Positions 8,197 through 14,580 are shown, counted from the first letter of the stretch. The stretch: DNA of 14,582 nucleotides from Lachnospiraceae bacterium UBA3762 (GCA_002371615.1 DFGA01000048.1:1-14582), one strand, 5' to 3'. Numbers and translations: made by a program. Notes: a model not told the origin generated them from the letters alone.

Positions 8197-9114
8197 TCAA
8201 ATTCCATTGTTCCTTTTGTCTGCATCCGTTTCATTCAGCTTTCTTCGCCGCCTGCGAATAATCTCAGAAATTATCCAGAATATGATACACAGTCCGAAGA
8301 AAACCGCCAATCCGACCATGACGAGTTTTTCTTCCATACCGGCGTTCTTTACTTTTTCAACTACATTTCGCTCCTGCTCGTCCTTATTGGCCTTGCTGTA
8401 TTCAATACGGTGCCCACGAATAAGAAGCCTATGCGAATTAACGCCGTAAGGCGTGCAGGTTACCAGCGTGACCAGATCTTCACCGGGCACTATGTCGAGT
8501 GCCTCGGTCTCATGCGGCAAAACTGTGAGAATTTGATCCACCTCATATGCCAGCGTCTCATTCAGCACATTTAGGTAAAACTGATCTCCGACCTGAATAA
8601 GGTCAAGATCTGTAAACAGTTTTCTACCCGGCAAACCGCGATGTCCGGAAAGAACCGCATGTGTTCCGGGACCGCCAATCGGTAAGCTTGTGCCTTCAAT
8701 GTGACCGGCTCCTTTTTCCAATGCAGCCGTACCTACCCCATGATAGATTGGAAGAGACACATCAATCTTAGGAATCTCGATATAACCCATTACATAATCA
8801 CCCAGAGGATTCAGCAATGTATCATAAGGGTGAGTGAGAATGTACTCTTCGGCACTCTCATCAAATGCATCCAGGATATAATTAGTTAAGTGCTGGTCAT
8901 TATAAGCCTTCGCTGCCTGATAGACATCTCGATACTGCTCCTCGGAATAGTCTTGCACTTTCTGTGTATATTTGGAAATAAGCAGCGAATCCCTATACTT
9001 ATTCCACTGACTGCTAATCGTTGGATAAAACAGGATTCCGGCACCTATCATAAGACCGATGATTCTAAGTAAATGCGGCACCCATGCCCATTTCTTACTA
9101 TCGCTTTTTTTCAC
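8197..9114 (-). CDS. Class C (pilus) sortase, second copy (305 aa from GTG)
   Basis: This membrane-bound transpeptidase is expected to cut pilin sorting signals and join them to a lysine of the next subunit. Numbering from the GTG at 9114, a short basic N-terminus leads to a membrane helix (LLRIIGLMIGAGILF). A lid-like DAF motif is at 82-84, the catalytic His in SGHRG at 158, Cys in TLVTC at 220 and Arg in SHRLL at 229. A second membrane helix and the basic cluster RRRRRK lie near the C-terminus, as usual for class C. I prefer GTG 9114 to ATG 9141: an AAGGAAG-like binding site stands 5-7 nt before the GTG, and the GTG overlaps the TGA of the previous gene (GTGA), a classic coupling arrangement. 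The ATG at 9141 has no clear binding site. The lid has Ala where most class C enzymes have Pro. Confidence 0.93.
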   Translation of the reverse strand: MKKSDSKKWAWVPHLLRIIGLMIGAGILFYPTISSQWNKYRDSLLISKYTQKVQDYSEEQYRDVYQAAKAYNDQHLTNYILDAFDESAEEYILTHPYDTLLNPLGDYVMGYIEIPKIDVSLPIYHGVGTAALEKGAGHIEGTSLPIGGPGTHAVLSGHRGLPGRKLFTDLDLIQVGDQFYLNVLNETLAYEVDQILTVLPHETEALDIVPGEDLVTLVTCTPYGVNSHRLLIRGHRIEYSKANKDEQERNVVEKVKNAGMEEKLVMVGLAVFFGLCIIFWIISEIIRRRRRKLNETDADKRNNGI

Positions 9115-9965
9115 TTCATCTTCCTTCTCTTTCCTATCCATCCGGTTACCAGGAAGATAACGACTGCGATTACAATACCTATCAATACGCACAGCGCCTG
9201 CATCATCATATAATTCCTATCTGATCGCGGTACTGCATTCTTAACAGCCTCGACATAGTCTTCATCCGTAAACGGAATCCTATGTCCTCTGACCAGGAGT
9301 CTGTGTGTGTTAACCGCATAAGGCGTACAGGTTACCAGTGTAGCGTAGTCTTTCCCGTTGACGACCGAGAGCGACTCGACCTGCGACGGTTCGACCGTCA
9401 GGATCTGATCTACTTCGTATGCGAACGTCTGATCCAACACATGAAAGAAGAATACATCGCCTATGCGTACCAGATTCAGATCGGTAAACAGTTTCTGGTT
9501 CGGCAGTCCCCTGTGTGCAGATATTACGCAGTGCGTGCTCTCACCCCCGACAGGCAGCGCACTTCCAAGCAGGTGACCGGCACCTTTTTCAAGAGATGCG
9601 GAAGTCGTATAGTGATATATCGGAATGTTTACTTTGATAGCCGGTATCTCAACCGTTCCGATCATACCTGTTCCGGACTCATTGAGAAGTGATTCATATA
9701 CTTTATCCTGAATTCCCTCACGTATTGAGAAGGCATCAGGTACTGCCGGGACGTCAAGTGTTTTATTATATGCTTGGGCCGTTTCAATCATTTCCTTGTA
9801 ATGATCGCTGCCGGCATTTGCCTCAATTGTTTTCTTATACTCCGTAACCAGAAGTGACTCACGGTATGCGTTCCATCTGCTACTGATCATCGGATAAAAA
9901 GTGATTCCCATACCAATGAGGAAAAATACAGCAAATGCAATATTTCGAATCAGCTTTTTATTCAT
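9111..9965 (-). CDS. Class C (pilus) sortase, first copy (284 aa)
   Basis: This is a pilus-building sortase with the same layout as its downstream neighbour. The order is a basic N-terminus (NKKLIRN), a membrane helix (AFAVFFLIGMGITFYP), a DAF lid-like motif at 77-79 and the substrate-groove segment GTVEIPAIKVNIPIYHY. Catalytic His is in SAHRG at 151, Cys in TLVTC at 213 and Arg in THRLL at 222. A C-terminal membrane helix ends in GKRRKMK. The frame is open up to 10001, but AGGGAG stands 5-6 nt before the ATG at 9965, and that start places the basic residues directly before the helix. The last 4 bases overlap the GTG start of the second sortase. The two enzymes look like diverged duplicates. 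One may serve the major pilin and the other the minor pilins, which cannot be decided from sequence. Confidence 0.94.
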   Translation of the reverse strand: MNKKLIRNIAFAVFFLIGMGITFYPMISSRWNAYRESLLVTEYKKTIEANAGSDHYKEMIETAQAYNKTLDVPAVPDAFSIREGIQDKVYESLLNESGTGMIGTVEIPAIKVNIPIYHYTTSASLEKGAGHLLGSALPVGGESTHCVISAHRGLPNQKLFTDLNLVRIGDVFFFHVLDQTFAYEVDQILTVEPSQVESLSVVNGKDYATLVTCTPYAVNTHRLLVRGHRIPFTDEDYVEAVKNAVPRSDRNYMMMQALCVLIGIVIAVVIFLVTGWIGKRRKMK

Positions 9966-10040
9966 ATATTCTCCCTGCTGTTCTTCAAATGTAAATCTCA
10001 CGCTTTATTAAAAGAATTCGGTAGTCCCATATATCGAGTT

Positions 10041-10066
10041 ATTATACATATGTATTCTTTCCTCAA
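10041..10066 (-). promoter_or_regulatory. Candidate internal promoter for sortase and minor pilin genes
   Basis: A perfect TATAAT lies at 10046-10041 on the - strand, about 75 nt before the first sortase start. TTGAGG (10066-10061) resembles a -35 box, but the spacing is only 14 bp, so either the promoter is weak or activator-dependent or the match is accidental. Confidence 0.35.
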
Positions 10067-10104
10067 CGCGCTTATCTCATGACTAAAGCCATGTGTACTG
10101 CGCG
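10067..10104. promoter_or_regulatory. Nested inverted repeat upstream of the candidate internal promoter
   Basis: CGCGC (10067-10071) and GCGCG (10100-10104) are outer arms. CATGACTAAAGCCATG (10078-10093) is an inner imperfect palindrome with one mismatch. The dyad sits directly behind the -35-like box of the - strand promoter candidate. It could be an operator or an RNA stem in the pilin-sortase spacer. Confidence 0.4.
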
Positions 10105-10145
10105 ATGAAGAATAAAGAGTCAGATTTACAATTGATATTTCGCTT

Positions 10146-10185
10146 CAGACAGGACCGGAGGTATTTCCGGCCCTGTCTGTTTTTT
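10146..10185 (+). terminator. Strong intrinsic terminator shape pointing against the operon
   Basis: CAGACAGG (10146-10153) pairs with CCTGTCTG (10172-10179), and CCGGA (10155-10159) with TCCGG (10166-10170). T6 follows at 10180-10185 on the + strand. On the - strand the stem is fully paired because the A-C mismatch (10154/10171) becomes a U-G wobble, but there is no U-tract after it. It may block antisense transcription on the + strand. As - strand RNA it may stabilise the 3' end of the pilin message. It lies 90 nt after the pilin stop. Confidence 0.65.
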
Positions 10186-10274
10186 ACGTATCGCAGATGA
10201 CACAGACCTCAACGGACTGTATTTAAATCATCCGCATTCATAATGAAAAATCCTCTGCGCAAGCAACTCCTTTA

Positions 10275-12647
10275 TCAGGCTTTCTTTGCACGGCTTCTGA
10301 AGTAAGAACCTGCTACAATTGCCATAACTGCAACACCAATGATAGTGAAGAGGTAGGAACCCATGCCACCGGTTGACGGAAGATCAGTAAGCTTCGTATT
10401 TTTGATGAGAGTTGAATCCTGAAGTACTTCTGATAAAGTAACATCTTTATCTACTACTGTAGTTGTTGTTTCATACGTGTCATCAGAATCCTCTTCCTGT
10501 GTACCATTGTCATTTTTGGTTAATTTGTAAGTTGCCGTATGCTGTGTTAAGCTAACTTTTGACTGATCAAGATCTTCAATCTTCTTTGTTCCGGCTTTAA
10601 TCTGCTCAATAATTGCTGTGTCCGCAGCTTCAAGAGTAGAATTGTTAAGCACTGCTATCCTGTAGTCTTTAAGCATACCTTTCTTATACTGGTTAGTGCT
10701 ATCTGCCGCAGCATCCTCTGAATAGTATTCAGCTTCAATTATAATAGTATATTTTGTCTTGTTCAGAGAGTAACCGGACGGAGCCTTAACTTCTTCAAGT
10801 TCATAAACGCCTGCGTCAAGACCTTTGAAGCCATTGATATTTTTATTATTGTACTTCTCTTCTGATGCAGCAAAATGCCCTGTTGTGTCAGACATCGCAT
10901 AGTAAACTTCACCATTGGTCTTTGCGTCAACTCTGGTAAGTGAGAAGATCGCGCCCGCGAGCGGATGTGAGATTTTGACAGTTTCAGTACTACCCTGACC
11001 CTTGTCTGCTTCAGTCTTGTCAACGTCAGTATTACCGTTCTCATCCATCTTCAGGAGCTCATGAGTCTTATGTTCATAATCATCCGGCTCACCATCGCCA
11101 TCGGTATCTTTCGTTTTCTCTTCCGAGCCTAATACGTCTCCATCGATTTCGAAAGTATAATGATACGTTGTATCTTCAAGTGTCTTTTCTTTGAACACGA
11201 AGCCACCCTGAGAGTCTACTGTCGGCTCATGGCCAATTGTATAAGTCACATCTACGGTATTCTCATTCGGGTCATAGTTTACTGTTGCCGCATCGTCATT
11301 AAGCTTTGCTGAATAAGTAACTGTAACTGTCTTGTTATCATTATTCAGGATATAGTTCTGATTAAATGCTAATTTGTAGCCGATGACCTTATTCGATGAG
11401 TCCTTTACATAGGTATATGTAAGTACTTCTTTATTATCTGAAGTTTTGGCAATGAAACCCTGAGCACCCGGTTCATCCAACTCGTACTCTTCCGTGCCTT
11501 CCATTGGAGTTCCGTCATCGTTCATTGGGCCAACATATACCTTAATTTTGTAATTCGCTGCATCCGCCGCCGGAAGATAAGTGAGCCCCTTCTCCATAGT
11601 ATCAGTGATCTCATACTTTATCGGAGTATTTTCAGTTGTATAAGAATTACCTGCTTGTTCAGCGTTATTAACCGCTTGTACATATTTAAGAAACTCATCA
11701 CTGTAAGAAGGTATCTTCGATGTAATCTTGAAATCTACGGTATCACCGATTGCGTGATCATCACCGTGATTACCGGAATCCTGTGCCGGATTATGCCTAC
11801 TGTTGTCTACAATTTCCTTCAAAACAGTAGGTCTCGAAGACTTGGTGTATGCATCCTTGACTTCAAGTTTTCCATCCCATGCGTCGTTCGCTGTAATCGG
11901 ATCAACTGTAACGACTTCTGCACCATCATTGTTAACAACATAGTAAGCACTTACAAGCATCGGATTGTAAACTGTCTCACTGTCATCGGCAGGTACAGCG
12001 ATAACCAGCCATTCGCCAACTGTCACGGTGCCTTTGAATGTCTGTCCCTCATCAGTAGAAGTAAGCCGGATCCTGCCTGGATCATCTCCTTCATCTGTCT
12101 GTCCTAAAATCGACTGATCCTCTGCAAGGAGCGATATCTCAGATGAAGTCGGATAAACAGCTATATATTCTGTAACAAGAGTCGGAGTTTTTCCGCTCGG
12201 AATTGTAACGGCTGCACCGTTTCCATCAATGTAGGTTCCATCTGCTTTCTTATATACTTCCACGATAGAATCGTCATCAGCAGTGTACGTATATTTCTCA
12301 TTGCCGTTAGCATCTTTAACCGATACATTTCCGAAAATCGGAATACGATCAGAAGACTTTGGATTCTGCTCATTAGCTTCTCTCAGCAGATCCTTAACTG
12401 CAACATAACCGGAAAAGCCTATCTGACCATTCTTGTCATATTCAGCATCTACAATACGATATGCCCATACTTCTTTGACTTGTCCCTTCTCAAATCCGGA
12501 TACTGTCACTTCTGCACTATCCGCACTAGTGGGATAATCGCTCTCTAATGCAGTTTCGGTGGTCCTGGCCATTACCGGTACGCACATCGCAATCATCATA
12601 ATTGCCGCGATGAGCAGTGCTCCTAAACGCTTCAGTGTGTTCTTCAT
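10275..12647 (-). CDS. Major pilin, SpaA/isopeptide type, LPSTG-anchored (790 aa)
   Basis: This is the shaft subunit of the pilus, exported by Sec and polymerised by sortase. A signal peptide covers 1-28 (cleavage near VPVMA). An N-terminal domain runs to about 265. A second domain, about 270-470, begins with a lysine in TVLKEIVDN (K277) and ends with an asparagine in YSAKLND (N450); this is the Lys/Asn pattern of intramolecular isopeptide bonds, with ITDTM supplying the likely acid. A SpaA-like domain, about 560-720, has the E-box YELEEVKAPSGY with E619. LPSTG at 756-760, a membrane helix and RSRAKKA follow. I did not find a textbook YPKN pilin motif, so the polymerising lysine is unassigned. 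The ATG at 12647 has AAAGGGG 8 nt upstream. It is first in the operon, behind a long structured leader, and at 790 residues it is large for a major pilin. Confidence 0.93.
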   Translation of the reverse strand: MKNTLKRLGALLIAAIMMIAMCVPVMARTTETALESDYPTSADSAEVTVSGFEKGQVKEVWAYRIVDAEYDKNGQIGFSGYVAVKDLLREANEQNPKSSDRIPIFGNVSVKDANGNEKYTYTADDDSIVEVYKKADGTYIDGNGAAVTIPSGKTPTLVTEYIAVYPTSSEISLLAEDQSILGQTDEGDDPGRIRLTSTDEGQTFKGTVTVGEWLVIAVPADDSETVYNPMLVSAYYVVNNDGAEVVTVDPITANDAWDGKLEVKDAYTKSSRPTVLKEIVDNSRHNPAQDSGNHGDDHAIGDTVDFKITSKIPSYSDEFLKYVQAVNNAEQAGNSYTTENTPIKYEITDTMEKGLTYLPAADAANYKIKVYVGPMNDDGTPMEGTEEYELDEPGAQGFIAKTSDNKEVLTYTYVKDSSNKVIGYKLAFNQNYILNNDNKTVTVTYSAKLNDDAATVNYDPNENTVDVTYTIGHEPTVDSQGGFVFKEKTLEDTTYHYTFEIDGDVLGSEEKTKDTDGDGEPDDYEHKTHELLKMDENGNTDVDKTEADKGQGSTETVKISHPLAGAIFSLTRVDAKTNGEVYYAMSDTTGHFAASEEKYNNKNINGFKGLDAGVYELEEVKAPSGYSLNKTKYTIIIEAEYYSEDAAADSTNQYKKGMLKDYRIAVLNNSTLEAADTAIIEQIKAGTKKIEDLDQSKVSLTQHTATYKLTKNDNGTQEEDSDDTYETTTTVVDKDVTLSEVLQDSTLIKNTKLTDLPSTGGMGSYLFTIIGVAVMAIVAGSYFRSRAKKA

Positions 12648-12686
12648 ATTGAAGTCCCCTTTCTAGTTTTTTTGTTGTTTTTTCTT

Positions 12687-12774
12687 ATCATCGGAACTGC
12701 TCCATAAGCCCGATGATTAAATTCGACCGACAAATCGGCTTTTATCGTCAGCTGCTTTGCAGCATCCGATAAAA
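12687..12774 (-). promoter_or_regulatory. Hairpins in the pilin leader downstream of the junction domain
   Basis: Three stems are visible on the transcript. In 12774-12740, TTTTATC pairs with GATAAAA, and an inner GCTGC pairs with GCAGC around AAA. In 12738-12727, CCGA pairs with TCGG. In 12717-12687, ATCATCGG pairs with CCGATGAT. The CCGAT of the second could also pair with ATCGG of the third, so alternative folds are possible. The last stem ends about 25 nt before the pilin ribosome binding site and is followed by A-runs rather than U-runs, so it is not a terminator. Confidence 0.55.
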
Positions 12775-12779
12775 CTCAT
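12717..12779 (-). CDS. Candidate 20-codon leader peptide overlapping leader hairpins
   Basis: The ATG at 12779 lies inside the 3' strand of the P1 stem, and the frame closes at TAA (12719-12717). The peptide begins MSFIGCCKAADDK. No clear ribosome binding site precedes it. Its start would be hidden when P1 forms. It may be accidental, but its position fits a translation-coupled switch. Confidence 0.2.
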   Translation of the reverse strand: MSFIGCCKAADDKSRFVGRI

Positions 12780-12894
12780 TACAATCAGTTCTGTTATGTG
12801 ATTTTCTTCTTCGACTTTGCCCTCCTTTCGCATTTTTTGTAAATAATAACAACAGGAGTGCGGTCATTCAGATAGCCACACCACTGATTGTAAT
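12778..12894 (-). ncRNA. Candidate structured leader RNA: three-way junction closed by a 12-bp stem
   Basis: On the - strand, P1 pairs ATTACAATCAGT (12894-12883) with ACTGATTGTAAT (12789-12778), 12 perfect pairs. P2 follows with no gap: GGTGTGG (12882-12876) pairs with CCGCACT (12863-12857) around a 12-nt loop. After one C, P3 pairs CTGTTGT (12855-12849) with ATAACAG (12797-12791), with one G-U, and an A-rich interior that can extend imperfectly. One A separates P3 from P1. Almost every base around the junction is used. The terminal part of P3 exposes AAAGGAGGG. The predicted transcript start from the TATAAT at 12905-12900 falls on the first P1 base. I do not recognise the class; it is not a match to the c-di-GMP, purine or T-box consensus that I know. 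The fold was drawn by hand and not energy-tested. Confidence 0.5.
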
Positions 12895-12901
12895 CATCCA
12901 T
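12794..12901 (-). CDS. Candidate 35-codon upstream ORF in the pilin leader
   Basis: An ATG at 12901 opens 35 codons ending in TAA (12796-12794). The peptide starts MDDYNQWCGYLND and continues TPVVIIYKK, with a strongly basic end (RRAKSKKKIT) and two cysteines. There is no ribosome binding site before the ATG, and the ATG overlaps the TATAAT box. A transcript from that promoter would lack the start, so the ORF could only be translated from a more distal promoter. It covers P1 5' to P3 of the structured leader, so translation and folding would exclude each other. Chance is a serious alternative. Confidence 0.25.
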   Translation of the reverse strand: MDDYNQWCGYLNDRTPVVIIYKKCERRAKSKKKIT

Positions 12902-12905
12902 TATA
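12900..12905 (-). promoter_or_regulatory. Proximal -10 box for the pilus operon
   Basis: A perfect TATAAT lies at 12905-12900 on the - strand, followed by GGATGA. The best -35 candidate at 17 bp is GAAACA, a poor match, so an activator or an unusual sigma factor may be needed. The predicted start is near 12894, about 247 nt before the pilin ATG. Confidence 0.5.
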
Positions 12906-12952
12906 GTGATTCTGCGTATCATGTTTCGTGCATTAACTTGTTAAAGCAAGGG

Positions 12953-13006
12953 AAATAAAAAAGAAACCATTTGATATTTCATCACCTATTTTGTCAAACC
13001 AAATGG
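12953..13006 (-). terminator. Attenuator-like hairpin upstream of the pilin leader
   Basis: On the - strand CCATTTGG (13006-12999) pairs with TCAAATGG (12974-12967), 8 bp with one G-U, followed by TTTCTTTTTTATTT. The loop of about 24 nt contains TTGACA with TCAAAT 17 bp further on, so the same stretch could be read as a weak promoter. If RNA comes from the distal promoter, this hairpin could stop it before the pilin. Confidence 0.35.
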
Positions 13007-13129
13007 AAAAAAGTAAAAACGCACAACACAGACCACCCCTTCTATATCTCAATGTTGTACACAGAATGTAAAAGTAAGAGAACTAATAACACCAAGTATT
13101 ATCAGTATCCGGTTTAGATAAACGCATGG

Positions 13130-13155
13130 CCTTTCGTTTTGAAAACAATAACAAC
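13130..13155. repeat. Diverged second copy of a leader segment
   Basis: On the - strand GTTGTTATTGTTTTC followed by AAAACGAAAGG (13155-13130) matches GTTGTTATTATTTACAAAA with GCGAAAGG at 12853-12824, inside P3 of the leader RNA. Apart from one short gap, only a few positions differ. Confidence 0.45.
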
Positions 13156-13221
13156 TCCCCAAATGATTATTCTCTGACAAATCCACGCATAAATATCATC
13201 AAAATTTTAGTCCATGTGCAT

Positions 13222-13250
13222 AATATACTCTAATGTGAAGCAAAAGTAAA
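13222..13250 (-). promoter_or_regulatory. Distal promoter candidate
   Basis: TTTACT (13250-13245) and TATATT (13227-13222) on the - strand are separated by exactly 17 bp, each one or two bases off consensus. A transcript from here would cross the attenuator-like hairpin and the 35-codon ORF before reaching the pilin, giving a leader of about 570 nt. Confidence 0.4.
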
Positions 13251-13383
13251 GGGCTCTTATGTCGTTTTTTATCCGGCATAGAGAGATATTGTTTGTAAAA
13301 AACGCACAAAACAACAAAACAAGCCTATACATTTTGCCAAACATAAAACCACAAAACGTTACAAGTGTAAATATCTATTTCAA

Positions 13384-13433
13384 AAGGACGGTCTTTCCGA
13401 AGTGTTTTTAAACATCTCGGAAGAATCGTCCTT
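13384..13433 (-). terminator. Long interrupted hairpin, possible terminator
   Basis: AAGGACG (13384-13390) pairs with CGTCCTT (13427-13433), and TTCCGA (13395-13400) with TCGGAA (13417-13422), with a TGTTT/AAACA inner part. The - strand continues with TTTTG, a weak U-tract; the + strand has none. It would end transcription of the small ORF at 13561 and insulate the pilus region from it. Confidence 0.5.
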
Positions 13434-13560
13434 CAGAATCGCCCTTCTCAGCGCATATATACTTCTCTTTTCATAGTGGCAAAATATATAATTTATAGTT
13501 TCAAAGTTTATACTTTCATTTCAATAAGGAACCACTCAGCGTTCCGGCCGATTCCCGAAA

Positions 13561-13755
13561 TCACTTCACCGCATACCATGCAATCTTCTCAGCCCTCCAG
13601 CCAAGTTTTACAATTGTATCGTACTCCGACTTGCTCTTTGTATAGTGGTGAGTCCCCATCTTAGCATTCGGGTTATATGCTCTGTAGACCGGCGTAGTCG
13701 TGAATTTTGCAAATTTGTAAGATTTAACGGCTTTATTTTTTGCAAATTCTGCCAT
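13561..13755 (-). pseudogene. Orphan DUF5648-like surface repeat, probably the remnant of a larger protein
   Basis: The 64 codons end with one clear repeat unit: VYRAYNPNA, then GTHHYT, SEYDTIVKLGW and a final AWYA. This is the pattern of the DUF5648 family, which is normally found as C-terminal repeats in secreted cell-surface or wall-active proteins. Only a short Lys/Phe-rich segment stands before it. No signal peptide or catalytic domain is present. AGGAG lies just 2 nt before the ATG, too close for normal initiation. The frame upstream closes after 14 codons at TGA (13797-13795), inside the terminator of the radical SAM gene. I therefore read it as a left-over 3' end, although a tiny expressed protein cannot be excluded. 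Confidence 0.55.
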
Positions 13756-13769
13756 TTCTCCTATGACAG

Positions 13770-13817
13770 AAAAAAGACGATCCCCCCGATGTATTCATCC
13801 GCACCGGGAAAATCGTC
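13770..13817 (-). terminator. Intrinsic terminator of the radical SAM gene
   Basis: On the - strand GACGAT (13817-13812) pairs with ATCGTC (13781-13776), and TTTCCC with GGGGGG adds six more pairs, three of them G-U. TTTTTT (13775-13770) follows at once. On the + strand the three wobbles become mismatches and the T-run is displaced, so the hairpin belongs to the - strand. Confidence 0.75.
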
Positions 13818-13977
13818 TCTGACATTTTTTGATATTAATTCTTTCTCAATCACTGACGCTGAACTCAAGTCAGCCGAAGCCGACATAATTCCAACCGTAA
13901 CCTGAACGTACTGAGCTCTCGTGCGACCACACGTTCACAGTCACATGGTCATACAGTAATCAGCTTCCACCCATTAT

Positions 13978-14580
13978 TCAGCTCTCAAACGGTCGCACGC
14001 GCAGTGTCACCCCGAGTGACTCACAGATCCTCCTCGACTCCTCCTGCTCCTTCGGCGTCGTGACCTTGTCGACCACCGTCATAACGACCTTCGGGACATA
14101 CTTTGTGCACTCCTTCGCATAGTCGAGCATAGCCTGCCATGACCCGATGCCGAACTTCGAGCGGGTCAGCTTCAGATAATCCTCCGCATTATTGGCGTTC
14201 AGGCTGATAGATACAGTGTCGATGAGTCCCTCAAGGTCAGCCTCCGTCGGGCGATTCCAGATCAGGTCCGCCAGACCGTTGGTATTAATGCGAATCTTGA
14301 TGTCCGACTTGGAGCGGATGTAAGCTGCCACCTCCAGAAGTTCAGGCAGACGCTCCGTCGGCTCTCCGTAACCGCAGAAAACGACCTCATCGTACTTTTC
14401 CAGATCCCACGAATCGATCGAGACCTTCACCTCATCTACGCTCGGCTCATGCTCCAGCCAGAGAGAGTCCGATCCGAAGACACCCGGTCCGTTCTGGCGC
14501 AGGCAGAAGGTGCATGCGCAGGGGCAGCGGTTCGTCATGTTCACGTATATTCCGTTTTTTACTTTATATGTTATCGTCAT
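13978..14580 (-). CDS. TatD-associated radical SAM protein (200 aa)
   Basis: This is a small radical S-adenosylmethionine enzyme of the group usually found next to or fused with TatD nucleases; its reaction is not known to me. The cluster motif CPCACTFC gives CxxxCxxC at Cys19, Cys23 and Cys26, within NMTNRCPCACTFCLRQNG. The SAM-binding FCGYGEPTERL (GGEP-like) lies near 69-79, and a strand with IRINTNGLADLI and SISLN supplies the remaining core. Length and ending (LRVRPFES) match the short family form, so the gene appears complete. The ATG lies 3 bases from the window edge, so the binding site and any TatD partner upstream are out of view. Its high GC at third positions resembles the transporter genes, not the pilus genes. 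A terminator lies about 160 nt downstream. Confidence 0.9.
   Translation of the reverse strand: MTITYKVKNGIYVNMTNRCPCACTFCLRQNGPGVFGSDSLWLEHEPSVDEVKVSIDSWDLEKYDEVVFCGYGEPTERLPELLEVAAYIRSKSDIKIRINTNGLADLIWNRPTEADLEGLIDTVSISLNANNAEDYLKLTRSKFGIGSWQAMLDYAKECTKYVPKVVMTVVDKVTTPKEQEESRRICESLGVTLRVRPFES

Larger units (their letters stand above)
9966..10274. other. 309-bp spacer between major pilin and first sortase
   Basis: There is no gene here. From the pilin side the spacer holds a GC-rich hairpin (10146-10185), then an imperfect dyad (10067-10104), a TATAAT on the - strand (10041-10046) and the sortase ribosome binding site. This is much longer than the other spacers of the operon. The arrangement suggests that the downstream genes are expressed at a different level from the pilin. 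Confidence 0.7.
12906..13560. other. AT-rich gene-poor region upstream of the pilus operon
   Basis: No ORF here looks like a gene. The stretch is clearly poorer in G and C than its surroundings. It holds an attenuator-like hairpin, a distal promoter candidate (13222-13250) and an inverted repeat CGTTTTTTA/TAAAAAACG (13263-13271 and 13296-13304). It also holds a repeated GTAAAAA(A)CGCACAA word (near 13013 and 13295) and a long hairpin (13384-13433). Such a region is a likely landing place for regulators of the pilus operon or a scar of earlier rearrangement. Confidence 0.6.

Noticed and set aside
12657..12894. Known riboswitch (c-di-GMP-I, purine, T-box) as identity of the pilin leader
   Set aside because: Short words such as GGGCAAAG invite comparison, but the conserved cores and stem order that I know for these classes are absent.
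13476..13905. Two short + strand frames opposite the DUF5648-like remnant
   Set aside because: The recognisable repeat lies on the other strand, and these show neither homology nor start signals.
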